Assembly: GCF_020423045.1 (NCBI RefSeq)
Contig: NZ_CP081943.1
Location: 5,704,001 to 5,768,000 of the forward strand
DNA: 64,000 bases
Source: Pseudomonas sp. MM213
GTDB taxonomy: Bacteria > Pseudomonadota > Gammaproteobacteria > Pseudomonadales > Pseudomonadaceae
Reading direction: 5' to 3'
Shown: positions 55,152-63,123 of the stretch, piece after piece
How positions within the stretch are numbered: the first letter of the stretch is position 1
How the letters are laid out: each line of letters starts with the position of its first letter
Translations under genes and position numbers: made by a program
The notes under the pieces: generated by a model
The model's database searches: none
What the model saw: only the letters and a program-made list of their open reading frames with translations
Told to the model about the DNA's origin: nothing

Positions 55152-55619
55152 ATGAATAACATTCAAGGTGGTTTTTTCTCATATAAGGACTTTCGCCAGA
55201 GTTTAACCCGTCCACCGGTGAGTGCACGGGTGTGGAAGGGCGATGAACTTACCGATATGCGCCAGAGCCTTGCGGCCAGCGAGGTCGATATTGTCGCGCT
55301 GGCTCACCATGACAGCAGCGAAGGTTGCAAGTTGACGCCAGGGATGGCGGTGTCGATGCAATGGTTGAACCCCGGCACCGAACTGAACGGTCATGCCCAT
55401 TCGTGGTGGCACCTGTTCATCATTCAGTCCGGCAGCGGCACCTTGACCCTGGGCGATGCCGATGCAGTGAACATCAGCCCCGGCGACGTGTTGCTGGTAC
55501 CGGCCTGGACCCGGCACGGCTTCGTCAACACCAGCGTCACTGAGCCGCTGGCCATGCTGAACATGAGCAACATGCCCCAGATGGCGTTGCTCTCCAATGC
55601 TGCAGACGCCACGGTCTGA
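55152..55619 (+). CDS. Cupin-domain protein
   Basis: A 155-residue single cupin. Motif 1 (PGTELNGHAHSWWHLFIIQSGSGTL) has His-X-His and motif 2 (SPGDVLLVPAWTRHGFVN) supplies the third His, so a metal site is likely. The usual motif 1 Glu is not obvious. Start at ATG 55152; the ribosome site is weak, and the longer frame from 55092 is not cupin-like. It may be a pathway dioxygenase, isomerase or binding protein. A terminator-like hairpin follows. Confidence 0.8.
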   Translation: MNNIQGGFFSYKDFRQSLTRPPVSARVWKGDELTDMRQSLAASEVDIVALAHHDSSEGCKLTPGMAVSMQWLNPGTELNGHAHSWWHLFIIQSGSGTLTLGDADAVNISPGDVLLVPAWTRHGFVNTSVTEPLAMLNMSNMPQMALLSNAADATV

Positions 55620-55644
55620 CACGCTCGATCTTCACCGTCGTCAC

Positions 55645-55676
55645 CCACAGGGAGTCCGCATGCGCAGGCTCCCTTT
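55645..55676 (+). terminator. Probable terminator after the cupin gene
   Basis: GGGAGTCCGCATGCGCAGGCTCCC with an imperfect stem, followed by TTTTTC. It would divide the cluster into two transcripts, 52099-55619 and 55827-61361. Confidence 0.6.
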
Positions 55677-55715
55677 TTCATTTCTGCTACCTAGGCAGGC
55701 CATGGCTGTTTTGAC

Positions 55716-55751
55716 TTTCTGTATCCGTAGAAACAGATAATTTCTGTATCT
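55716..55751 (+). promoter_or_regulatory. Direct repeat TTTCTGTATC x2 before the second sub-operon
   Basis: Identical 10-bp repeats at 55716-55725 and 55741-55750 lie 25 bp apart. A CAGATA/TATCTG dyad overlaps the second copy. MocR proteins such as GabR and PdxR bind direct repeats, so this is a candidate site for either flanking regulator. Confidence 0.5.
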
Positions 55752-55826
55752 GTTCAGCACCTGAGCAACTAACTACGATCGATTCCAATGCAACGGATTA
55801 TTGTGGTTAGTGCAAGGGAGCGTTCT

Positions 55827-56471
55827 ATGGATAGTACGAAGCTGAAACTGTATGTTGGCGCAGATTTTGTCAGTGCTTTTGCAATGTCGGCATTTGTAGC
55901 GCTGAAAGAAAAGCAACTTTCATTTGAACTTGTTAAGGTTGATTTAAAGGCGCGTGATAACTACCTGGCGAGTTATCGTGATGTATCGCTGACCTGCAAG
56001 ATTCCCACGCTGGTTCATGACGGTTTTGCACTGTCGGAATCTTCGGCCATTGCCGAATACCTGGAAGAGATAGCGCCGGGGCATAAAAAACTGTTCCCGC
56101 TCGACATCAAGCAGCGCGCTCGCGCCCGTCAACTCCAGGCCTGGTTGCGCAGTGATTTGTTGGTGATTCGCAAAGAGCGCCCGGCGGACCTCATCTACTT
56201 CGGCAAGAAAGAAACCCCGTTGTCGGACGACGCCCAGGCCGCTGTCGCAAGGCTGTTCTTCGTCGCGGATCGGTTGCTGGAGGAGGGGGCCGATCACCTG
56301 TTCGGTGACTGGAGCATTGCCGACACCGACCTGGCAATCATGCTCAATCGACTGCTCGCCAATGGCGACCGCGTTCCTCAGCGGCTCGCGGCCTATGTGC
56401 GTCGGCAGTGGGATCGCGACAGCGTTCGGGCATGGATGGACATAGAGCGCGCAGCGCCGGCCATCCAGTAA
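55827..56471 (+). CDS. yfcF: YfcF-like glutathione S-transferase
   Basis: A 214-residue GST. The N-terminal thioredoxin-like domain has TCKIPTLVHDGFALSESSAIAEYLEE (cis-Pro and glutathione-binding Ser). The C-terminal helical domain RARARQLQAWLRSDLLVIRKERPADLIYFG closely resembles E. coli YfcF, a GST with peroxidase activity. Start is ATG 55827 with GGGAG upstream. In this cluster it may conjugate a reactive intermediate or act as an isomerase; that is inference. It opens the second sub-operon. Confidence 0.88.
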   Translation: MDSTKLKLYVGADFVSAFAMSAFVALKEKQLSFELVKVDLKARDNYLASYRDVSLTCKIPTLVHDGFALSESSAIAEYLEEIAPGHKKLFPLDIKQRARARQLQAWLRSDLLVIRKERPADLIYFGKKETPLSDDAQAAVARLFFVADRLLEEGADHLFGDWSIADTDLAIMLNRLLANGDRVPQRLAAYVRRQWDRDSVRAWMDIERAAPAIQ

Positions 56472-56502
56472 CTAACGCCAGGCAATCACCAGGAGCGCTG
56501 CC

Positions 56503-57843
56503 ATGCAGGGACCGTCGGAGCTGGAAAGATACAAACCCTACAACTCACGCACCATTCGCGACACGCTGTACTGGCAGAAGCTGACGCCAGCGTTGCAGGA
56601 AGCCATGACCGTGGTGGCCCGTGTCATGCCGTTTCGCACCAATGAATATGTGCTGGGCACGTTGATCGACTGGAACAACATTCCGGACGATCCGATTTTT
56701 CGCATGACCTTTCCCCACAAGGACATGCTGCTGCCGGACGAATACGCGTCGCTCAAGCAACTGATCGAACGGGATGACGCCGTCGCCATCAAGCGGCGGA
56801 TCGAGGCGATCTGGTTGCGCATGAACCCGCATCCGGCCGGTCAGCTGACGCACAACGGCGCGACCCTCGACGGAAAAGTCCTGCCGGGCATTCAGCACAA
56901 GTACCGCGAGACCGTGCTGTTTTTCCCCGGTGCCGGTCAGACGTGTCACGCCTACTGCACGTTCTGTTTTCGCTGGGCGCAGTTCATCGGCGAAGAGGAG
57001 CTCAAGTTCAACGCGCGTGAGTCCCAGGAGCTGGTGAATTACTTGCGGGTGCACACTGAAGTGACGGATGTGCTGATCACCGGTGGCGATCCGATGATCA
57101 TGAACACCCGTTCGCTGGCCGGTTACATCGAGCCGCTGCTGGCGCTGCCGCACCTCAAAAGCATCCGCATCGGCACCAAGTCCGTGGCGTATTGGCCACA
57201 GAGGTTTGTCAGCGACAAGGATGCGCCGCAGCTGCTGGATCTGTTCAAGCGCATCGTCGCTGCCGGGAAAAACCTGTCGGTCATGGGGCACTACAACCAC
57301 CCGGTCGAGATTCGCCAGGACATTGCTCGGCAGGCTGTCGAACGCATTCGTTCCACCGGCGCGACGTTGCGCATGCAGGCGCCGGTGATCCGCCACATCA
57401 ACGAGAACCCCGGCGATTGGGCCGAATTGTGGACTGAAGGCGTGCGGCTGGGAGCGGTGCCTTATTACATGTTCGTCGAGCGCGATACCGGGCCCAGCCA
57501 CTATTTTGCGATGCCGCTGGCGCGGGCGTTCGAGATCTTCCAGGCGGCCTACCGCACGGTGTCCGGGCTGGCGCGCACCGTGCGCGGGCCGTCCATGAGC
57601 ACCTTCTACGGCAAGGTGTTGATCAACGGCATCGAGACCGTGGCCGGGGAGAAAGTCTTCGTGCTGCAGTTTCTCCAGGCTCGGGACCCGCAATGGGTAT
57701 TGCGCACGTTCTATGCGCGCTTTGATCCGAACGCGACCTGGTTCGATGAGTTGCGGCCAGCGTTTGGCGAACGTGCGTTCTTCTTTCAGCCAGAGCCTGC
57801 GGCAGTGCCCGAATTGATACCGGTCCTGCTCGAAACGGCGTAG
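56503..57843 (+). CDS. KamA-family radical SAM enzyme (lysine 2,3-aminomutase-like)
   Basis: A 446-residue radical SAM protein. The cluster-binding cysteines are C148, C152 and C155 (TCHAYCTFCFRW), and the SAM-binding VLITGGDPM and TP-like MQAPVIRHINEN stretches follow. Overall layout is that of lysine 2,3-aminomutase, but the PLP-lysine motif PGGGGK of that enzyme is not present; the corresponding region reads VRGPSMSTFYGKVLI. Either PLP is held by another lysine or the enzyme runs a different radical reaction on an amino acid. CAGGAG precedes the ATG. Confidence 0.88.
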   Translation: MQGPSELERYKPYNSRTIRDTLYWQKLTPALQEAMTVVARVMPFRTNEYVLGTLIDWNNIPDDPIFRMTFPHKDMLLPDEYASLKQLIERDDAVAIKRRIEAIWLRMNPHPAGQLTHNGATLDGKVLPGIQHKYRETVLFFPGAGQTCHAYCTFCFRWAQFIGEEELKFNARESQELVNYLRVHTEVTDVLITGGDPMIMNTRSLAGYIEPLLALPHLKSIRIGTKSVAYWPQRFVSDKDAPQLLDLFKRIVAAGKNLSVMGHYNHPVEIRQDIARQAVERIRSTGATLRMQAPVIRHINENPGDWAELWTEGVRLGAVPYYMFVERDTGPSHYFAMPLARAFEIFQAAYRTVSGLARTVRGPSMSTFYGKVLINGIETVAGEKVFVLQFLQARDPQWVLRTFYARFDPNATWFDELRPAFGERAFFFQPEPAAVPELIPVLLETA

Positions 57844-57867
57844 GACGATTCATCAGGAGATAAGGAT

Positions 57868-58740
57868 ATGAGCAGTATTCCGTTTGATCAGCGAGAAGGT
57901 TTTATCTGGCTCGACGGCGAGTTCGTCGAGTGGTCCCAGGCGCGACTGCATGTGCTGAGTCACGGCCTGCATTACGCGAGTACGGTGTACGAAGGGGAGC
58001 GAGTCTACAACGGCAAGATCTTCAAGCTGCGCGAACACAGCGAGCGGCTGTATCGCTCGGCACAGTTGATGGATTTCGCGATTCCCTATGAGCTGGCCGA
58101 ACTGGAAGCGGCCAGTCATGAACTGCTGCAACGCAACAACGTCGTGGACGGCTATCTGCGGCCGGTGGCGTGGCGCGGCAGTGAAATGATCTCGACCTCG
58201 GCTCGTTTCAACCGCGTGCACGTGGCGATCGCCTGCTGGCAATGGCCGAGTTACTTCGACCCGGCGGGGCACATGGGCGGCATTCGCTTGAAGACCGCGC
58301 AATGGCGGCGTCCGCCACCCAGCAGCAGCCCGTTCGAAGCCAAGGCGTCCGGGCATTACCAGATCGCCACGCTCAGCAAACACGATGCGGAAAACAACGG
58401 TTTTCACGACGCGTTGATGCTCGACTGGCGCGGCCACGTCGCCGAAGCCACCAGCGCCAACGTGTTCTTCGTCAAGGACCGGACGCTGCACACGCCGCTA
58501 CCCGATTGCTTCCTCAATGGCATCACCCGCCAGACCGTTATCGAGTTGGCCGGGGAGCTGGATTACCAGGTGGTCGAGCGCACGATTCTTCCCACAGAGC
58601 TTGGCGATTTCGATGAGTGTTTTCTGACGGGGACCGCCGCCGAAATCACCCCCGTACAGAGCATCGACGAGCAGCGCTACCGACCAGGCAACGCCTGCCG
58701 CGAATTCATTGCCGCTTACACCTCAACCGTTAACGCCTGA
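57868..58740 (+). CDS. Class IV aminotransferase (branched-chain aminotransferase-like)
   Basis: A 290-residue fold-type IV PLP enzyme like IlvE. The PLP lysine is K159 in EAKASGHYQIATLSKHDA. Other family features are LHYASTVYEGERVY, GHVAEATSANVFFV and FLTGTAAEITPV. It would add or remove an amino group on a pathway acid. Aminodeoxychorismate lyase-type chemistry is an alternative. GGAGATAAGG precedes the ATG. Confidence 0.92.
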   Translation: MSSIPFDQREGFIWLDGEFVEWSQARLHVLSHGLHYASTVYEGERVYNGKIFKLREHSERLYRSAQLMDFAIPYELAELEAASHELLQRNNVVDGYLRPVAWRGSEMISTSARFNRVHVAIACWQWPSYFDPAGHMGGIRLKTAQWRRPPPSSSPFEAKASGHYQIATLSKHDAENNGFHDALMLDWRGHVAEATSANVFFVKDRTLHTPLPDCFLNGITRQTVIELAGELDYQVVERTILPTELGDFDECFLTGTAAEITPVQSIDEQRYRPGNACREFIAAYTSTVNA

Positions 58741-58761
58741 TAAACCGCCAGGAACTTCACC

Positions 58762-59520
58762 ATGTCAGATCAAGGGATTGTTGCGTCTACACCTTACGTT
58801 TCACTGGGCCACCGCCATGACGAATTGTCGTCCCGCGGCTGGACGGTACTGACCCCGGCCGAATTTGCCTACGATGTCGTCGGCACATTGCAGGCGTTCG
58901 GTCAGATCATTCCGCAATTCAACGGGCAGACGGCCTTCGCCATTACCCGCAAACCGGGGTACGAAGCGTTGCCGTACTCCCAGAGCATGAACGGCATCGG
59001 CCCGCACACCGAAGCGCCGGTCTACGGCCCACCGCCGCGTTATCTGGCGCTGCATTGTCATCATCAGGCCACGTGCGGTGGCGGACATACCGGGTTGGTC
59101 GACGGGATCGAGTTTCTGGCATTCCTCGAACGCACGGAGCCCGAGCTGCGCGAATGGATCGACGACACGCCCGTGGAGTTCGTGGCCACCGCCAAACCGG
59201 GTGAAGTGGCGCAAACGCGGGTCAAGGAATACATCCTGACGCCTACAGAGGACGGGGACATTTTCCGCTTCAGCTACAACCAGTTTCACTACGGCGATGT
59301 GAACCCTTCCGAGGAGGATCTGCAGCAATCGAAGGTGACGAACAGCTCATCGCCACTGGCCAGGTTCGCGATGCTCGGCGAGGAATACTTCATCCAGCAC
59401 AACACACCGGTGCTGATTCCCGACGGCTGCATGCTGATTTGGGACAATTGGCGAATGATCCACGCCCGCAGTCGATACACTGACCCGGCGCGAAACCTGA
59501 CCCGCTACTGGCTGGCCTGA
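58762..59520 (+). CDS. TauD/TfdA-like Fe(II)/2-oxoglutarate dioxygenase
   Basis: A 252-residue oxygenase with the iron facial triad H82-X-E84 (GPHTEAP) and a distal His at 234 (RMIHARSRYT), followed by R248 (RNLTRYW) for 2-oxoglutarate. Expected to hydroxylate or desaturate the amino-acid-derived substrate. The usual Asp is replaced by Glu at position 84, a variant seen in parts of the superfamily. Confidence 0.9.
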   Translation: MSDQGIVASTPYVSLGHRHDELSSRGWTVLTPAEFAYDVVGTLQAFGQIIPQFNGQTAFAITRKPGYEALPYSQSMNGIGPHTEAPVYGPPPRYLALHCHHQATCGGGHTGLVDGIEFLAFLERTEPELREWIDDTPVEFVATAKPGEVAQTRVKEYILTPTEDGDIFRFSYNQFHYGDVNPSEEDLQQSKVTNSSSPLARFAMLGEEYFIQHNTPVLIPDGCMLIWDNWRMIHARSRYTDPARNLTRYWLA

Positions 59521-59587
59521 TTCATCCGTCGCCCACAATTCCATCGGCGTACCCCTCGGCGGGTACGCGTCTTACAGGTATCGCGTC

Positions 59588-60547
59588 ATGCAAACAGCAA
59601 TCGAGATCGCCAAGGTCGATCATCAACTGGTCGTGCGGCTCAATCAGGCCTGGACCAAAAGGGCCACGGTGTGTGCGCCGGACAAGGCCTCGGTCAGCGA
59701 AACGTTCGACCCGGCGCGCCCGGATTACCCGGAGTGCATGGTGCCGTTTTTCCATCACCCGAAATTCCAGGCCCTGAGCGACGAGCTCAAAAGCACCGTG
59801 GTGACCTGGGGCTGGATCGGCTACAACCTGCGCACGGTCACGGCCGAAGAGCATGTGGTGAACCCTGCGCTGAGCGTCATCGCCAATCAATACCTGGGCA
59901 AAAACGACTGGCATTTTCGCGAAGCGATGCAGCAGACGTTGATCGACGAGCACTACCACACGCTCATGCATCTGCGGGCCATCGAACGGACCAAAGAGGA
60001 TCGAGCGCTTGATCAGGATCTGGACCTGCCGCCGTCGGTGACCTATCTGCGTCTTGCCGCGCTGCGTGAGGAATTGCCCGAGCAGTGGCAGCGCGATCTG
60101 GCGGCGATCACCTTCGCGGTAGTGGCCGAGATCAGCGTCAACGCTTACCTGGATCTGCTGGCCGACGATCAAACCATTCAGCCGCAAAATCGCCGCGTGG
60201 CAGAACTGCACAACCGCGACGAATATGCCCACAGCAAGATTCTCGCGGAAGTGGCGAAGGTCATGTACGCCAACATGCAGCCGCCTCAACGGGCATTTTT
60301 CGCACAGACGTTGTCGGTGGCGCTGAGTGCCTTTGTCGCTCAGGACTACTCGATGTGGGAGGCGATTCTGACGCAGCTCGGCGTCGAGGACGCGGCACTG
60401 ATCATTGCCGACACCCGGGAGAGCAACAAGAACGCCACGATCATGCGCGACTACAGCGGCCTGCATCGTCTGGCGCAGGATCTGGGGATTAGCGACGAGA
60501 TCGATTTCGACTTCCGTCCGACCCTCAAAACCGCTGCAGTGGCCTGA
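59588..60547 (+). CDS. AurF-like di-iron N-oxygenase
   Basis: A 319-residue helical oxygenase of the p-aminobenzoate N-oxygenase (AurF) family. The seven expected metal ligands are found: E87 or E88 (TAEEHVVNPA), E121, H124 (DEHYH), E181 (AEISVN), H208, E212 and H215 (HNRDEYAH). From E121 on, spacing equals that recalled for AurF (E136, H139, E196, H223, E227, H230). Family members oxidise amines to hydroxylamine, nitroso or nitro groups, and relatives occur in diazeniumdiolate pathways. This gives the clearest clue to product chemistry. Confidence 0.92.
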   Translation: MQTAIEIAKVDHQLVVRLNQAWTKRATVCAPDKASVSETFDPARPDYPECMVPFFHHPKFQALSDELKSTVVTWGWIGYNLRTVTAEEHVVNPALSVIANQYLGKNDWHFREAMQQTLIDEHYHTLMHLRAIERTKEDRALDQDLDLPPSVTYLRLAALREELPEQWQRDLAAITFAVVAEISVNAYLDLLADDQTIQPQNRRVAELHNRDEYAHSKILAEVAKVMYANMQPPQRAFFAQTLSVALSAFVAQDYSMWEAILTQLGVEDAALIIADTRESNKNATIMRDYSGLHRLAQDLGISDEIDFDFRPTLKTAAVA

Positions 60548-60560
60548 TCGGGAGGTGAAT

Positions 60561-61361
60561 ATGTCCGTTCCTGTGTACGAAGTGTTCGCCATCCGAGTCG
60601 GCGCCAATGCCCAGCGCACTGCCCGGGAGAACTTTCTTTACGACTCCTGCTGCGGTGATCCGAATGCGTCGATGCCGCTGGATTACTACTTCTGGGTCAT
60701 TCGTAATGAGCAGCAGGTGATTGTGGTCGACACGTGCTTTCAACCCGCGACAGCGGATCGGCGCAACCGTCAGATGTATCGCCTGCCGGAAGAATCCCTA
60801 CGTCAATTGGACATCGATCCGGCGCAGGTCGAGAACCTGATCCTCACCCATTTGCACTGGGACCACGCCGGCAACCTGGGGTTGTTTCCGAAAGCCACGG
60901 TGCATTTGCAGGAAGCGGAGCTGCGCTTCTGCACCGGTCCGAAAATGGCCCATCGCACGGTGAACAAAACCTACGAGGTCGAGGATGTGATGTCGGCGTT
61001 GCCACCGTTGTTCGAAGGCCGGTTGCGCTTGCATACCGGCACGGTCGAGGTGGTTCCCGGCGTGACGCTGCACCCGGTAGGCGGGCATACGCCGGGTAGC
61101 CAAGTGGTGCGGGTGAACACCGCACGCGGGTGGATTGTTCTGGCATCGGATGCGGCGCATTTGTGGGCGAACATTCGTCAGCGCAGTCCGTTCCCGATCA
61201 TTGATGATCTGGCTCAGACGCTGGAAGCGTTTATCGAAATCGACCGTTTGGCCGACGGCGAAGACCACGTCATTCCCGGCCATGACCCGTTGATCGCCGA
61301 GCGCTTCCCGCATTGGAACGATGACCCGCACATCATCTGCCTGCACGCCAATCCCTTGTAG
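60561..61361 (+). CDS. MBL-fold hydrolase (lactonase-like)
   Basis: A 266-residue metallo-beta-lactamase-fold protein with H97-L-H99-W-D101-H102, a later His in VGGHTPGSQ, Asp in LASDAAH and IPGHDP near the end. It resembles N-acyl-homoserine lactonase-type enzymes and could hydrolyse a lactone, ester or thioester intermediate. Its stop codon TAG lies inside the first arm of a REPIN (TTGTAGGAGC), so the repeat has fixed the C-terminus at NPL. GGGAGGTG precedes the ATG. Last gene of the cluster. Confidence 0.9.
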   Translation: MSVPVYEVFAIRVGANAQRTARENFLYDSCCGDPNASMPLDYYFWVIRNEQQVIVVDTCFQPATADRRNRQMYRLPEESLRQLDIDPAQVENLILTHLHWDHAGNLGLFPKATVHLQEAELRFCTGPKMAHRTVNKTYEVEDVMSALPPLFEGRLRLHTGTVEVVPGVTLHPVGGHTPGSQVVRVNTARGWIVLASDAAHLWANIRQRSPFPIIDDLAQTLEAFIEIDRLADGEDHVIPGHDPLIAERFPHWNDDPHIICLHANPL

Positions 61362-61464
61362 GAGCGAGGCTTGCCCGCGAAGAACGATAACGCGGTCATT
61401 CAGGAGAACCGCATTATCGTTCTTCGCGGGCAAGTCGGAACGCCGCACCGCTCGCTCCTACAGG
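61357..61464. repeat. REP doublet (REPIN) at the end of the cluster
   Basis: The arms TGTAGGAGCGAGGCTTGCCCGCGAAG and a CTTCGCGGGCAAGTCGGAACGCCGCACCGCTCGCTCCTACA partner are of mixed subtype. It supplies the stop codon of the MBL gene. Confidence 0.88.
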
Positions 61465-61471
61465 AAATACG

Positions 61472-62902
61472 TCAGCTCTGGTTTTTGAGGAGTTGGCCTA
61501 AGGTCGCCAGCGCCTCATCAATCTTCGGCGAATACGGCGCCCCACAACCGATCCGCACAAAGTGACTGAAGCGCTGGGCATTGGAAAAGATATCCCCAGG
61601 CAAAATCTGGATGCCCACCTTCAACGCCGCATGAAAAAACGCCATGGACGCCTGTTCAGCCGGCAGTTCCACCCACAACAACGTACCGCCCTGTGGATGG
61701 GTGATGCGGGTGCCCGGTGGAAAATAGCGAGTGATCGCCGCACTCATCTGCTGGCGCTGCTGTGTCAGCGTTTTCCTCAAGCGGCGCAGGTAACGTTCGT
61801 AGGACGGCGTCTTCATGAACGCGCTGACCGCCAGTTGCGACAACGCTTCACAACCTCGGGACTGCGTGTGTTTGAGCATTTCCACGCGGTCGTGCCATTG
61901 CCCGGCGCTGATCCAGCCCAGGCGTATGCCCGGCGCCAGCGTTTTGTTCAGCGACGCGCAGTAGATGACGTTGTCGGTGCGGTCCCAGTGTTTGAGCGTG
62001 GATAACGGCTGCTCGGTGTCCACCAGGTCGCCGTAGGTATCGTCTTCGATCAGCACGGTGCCGTGCTCGGCACACAATTGCACCAGCCGCGCCTTGTGGG
62101 TGTCGGGCATGATGCTGCCGAGCGGATTCTGCAGATTGGGAATGACGATCAGCGCCCGAATCCGTTCGGGGCCTTGCAACAGCTGTTCGAGCGCGAACAG
62201 ATTGATGCCCGAATGGGCCGTTGCCGGGACTTCGAGCACTCGCAAGTTCAAACTTTCGAGAATTTGCAGCAGGCCGTAAAAGGTCGGGGATTCCACGGCC
62301 ACGGTGTCGCCGGGGTGGGTCACCGCACGCAAGGCCAGGTTGATCGCTTCGGTCGCGCCGTTGGTGATCACCATTTTTTCGGCGCTCAGGTTGGCCTTTG
62401 CCGTCAGCGCTCGTCGGGCAAGGATGTTGCGCAACTCGATGTTGCCGCAGGTCGGGCCTGTCGCACCCAGCAGTTTCTGATCCTGACGCAATGCCTTGCT
62501 CATATGGTCTTGCAGAATCTTCAACGGATAGAGTTCCGGCGCGCAGTAGGCGCTGGCGAAATTGACCTTGACCGTCGCGCGTTGGCTGGCCTTGAGCACC
62601 GATGACACTTGCTCGTGAATGCCGAGATAGACCTCGGTATCAAGGGGCGCAGGCGTTGTGGTCACGACCGGTTTGGGCAAGGTGTCCGGCTGGCGAATGT
62701 AGTTGCCGGAACGCGGACGGGCTTCCAGGACGCCATAGTCCTCAAGCTCCCGGCACACCTGCACCGCGGTCGACAGGCTGACGGCGTGTTTTTCCATCAT
62801 CAGCCGAATGGAGGGGAAGCGTTCGCCGGTTTTCAAGGTGCCGCTGCGGATCGCGTCGAGGTAGTGGTTGGCTAACTGACGATACAAGGGGGTCGGGTGC
62901 AT
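61472..62902 (-). CDS. MocR-type regulator (GntR wHTH + aminotransferase-like domain) 2
   Basis: A 476-residue regulator. The winged helix at residues ~5-70 (GERFPSIRLMMEKHAVSLSTAVQVCRELEDYGVL) is fused to an aminotransferase-like domain with the PLP lysine K320 in CASLNKTLAPGIRLGW. It is convergent with the cluster end and clearly different from MocR1 in sequence. A perfect inverted repeat sits just upstream of its start (62906-62932). It may be a second regulator of the cluster or an unrelated neighbour. Confidence 0.9.
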   Translation of the reverse strand: MHPTPLYRQLANHYLDAIRSGTLKTGERFPSIRLMMEKHAVSLSTAVQVCRELEDYGVLEARPRSGNYIRQPDTLPKPVVTTTPAPLDTEVYLGIHEQVSSVLKASQRATVKVNFASAYCAPELYPLKILQDHMSKALRQDQKLLGATGPTCGNIELRNILARRALTAKANLSAEKMVITNGATEAINLALRAVTHPGDTVAVESPTFYGLLQILESLNLRVLEVPATAHSGINLFALEQLLQGPERIRALIVIPNLQNPLGSIMPDTHKARLVQLCAEHGTVLIEDDTYGDLVDTEQPLSTLKHWDRTDNVIYCASLNKTLAPGIRLGWISAGQWHDRVEMLKHTQSRGCEALSQLAVSAFMKTPSYERYLRRLRKTLTQQRQQMSAAITRYFPPGTRITHPQGGTLLWVELPAEQASMAFFHAALKVGIQILPGDIFSNAQRFSHFVRIGCGAPYSPKIDEALATLGQLLKNQS

Positions 62903-62905
62903 GAT

Positions 62906-62932
62906 GACCTCAGCAATCGCACCACTGAGGTC
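62906..62932. promoter_or_regulatory. Perfect inverted repeat upstream of mocR2
   Basis: GACCTCAG-N11-CTGAGGTC begins 4 bp from the start codon. Candidate autoregulatory operator. It is unlike the repeats near MocR1, so the two regulators probably read different sites. Confidence 0.6.
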
Positions 62933-63054
62933 TTGGGCTGGAAAGAAAGTTGACGTTCCCCGCAGGCGGACCCGTGGTGCTCAAGGGTTAAGGGAAGTTT
63001 TTTTCTGGCGTCGATACACAGAGAGTAATCGCGCTTTTGCCGGAATCGCGGGCA

Positions 63055-63089
63055 ATAAAAAGCCCCGCTCTAGGGCGGGGCTTTTAGGT
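63055..63089. terminator. Terminator-like hairpin
   Basis: AAAAAGCCCCGC-TCTAGG-GCGGGGCTTTTA, symmetric A-run and T-run. It lies downstream of the gene at 63124-63828 on the minus strand and is a likely terminator for it. Confidence 0.85.
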
Positions 63090-63123
63090 CAGTGGCGCGT
63101 GAGGCGCTGCTGAGCGGGAAGTG

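Noticed and set aside
3702..61464. Numerous short inverted repeats as a possible CRISPR array
   Set aside because: They are dispersed single REP doublets with variable centres; there is no regular repeat-spacer array and no cas gene.
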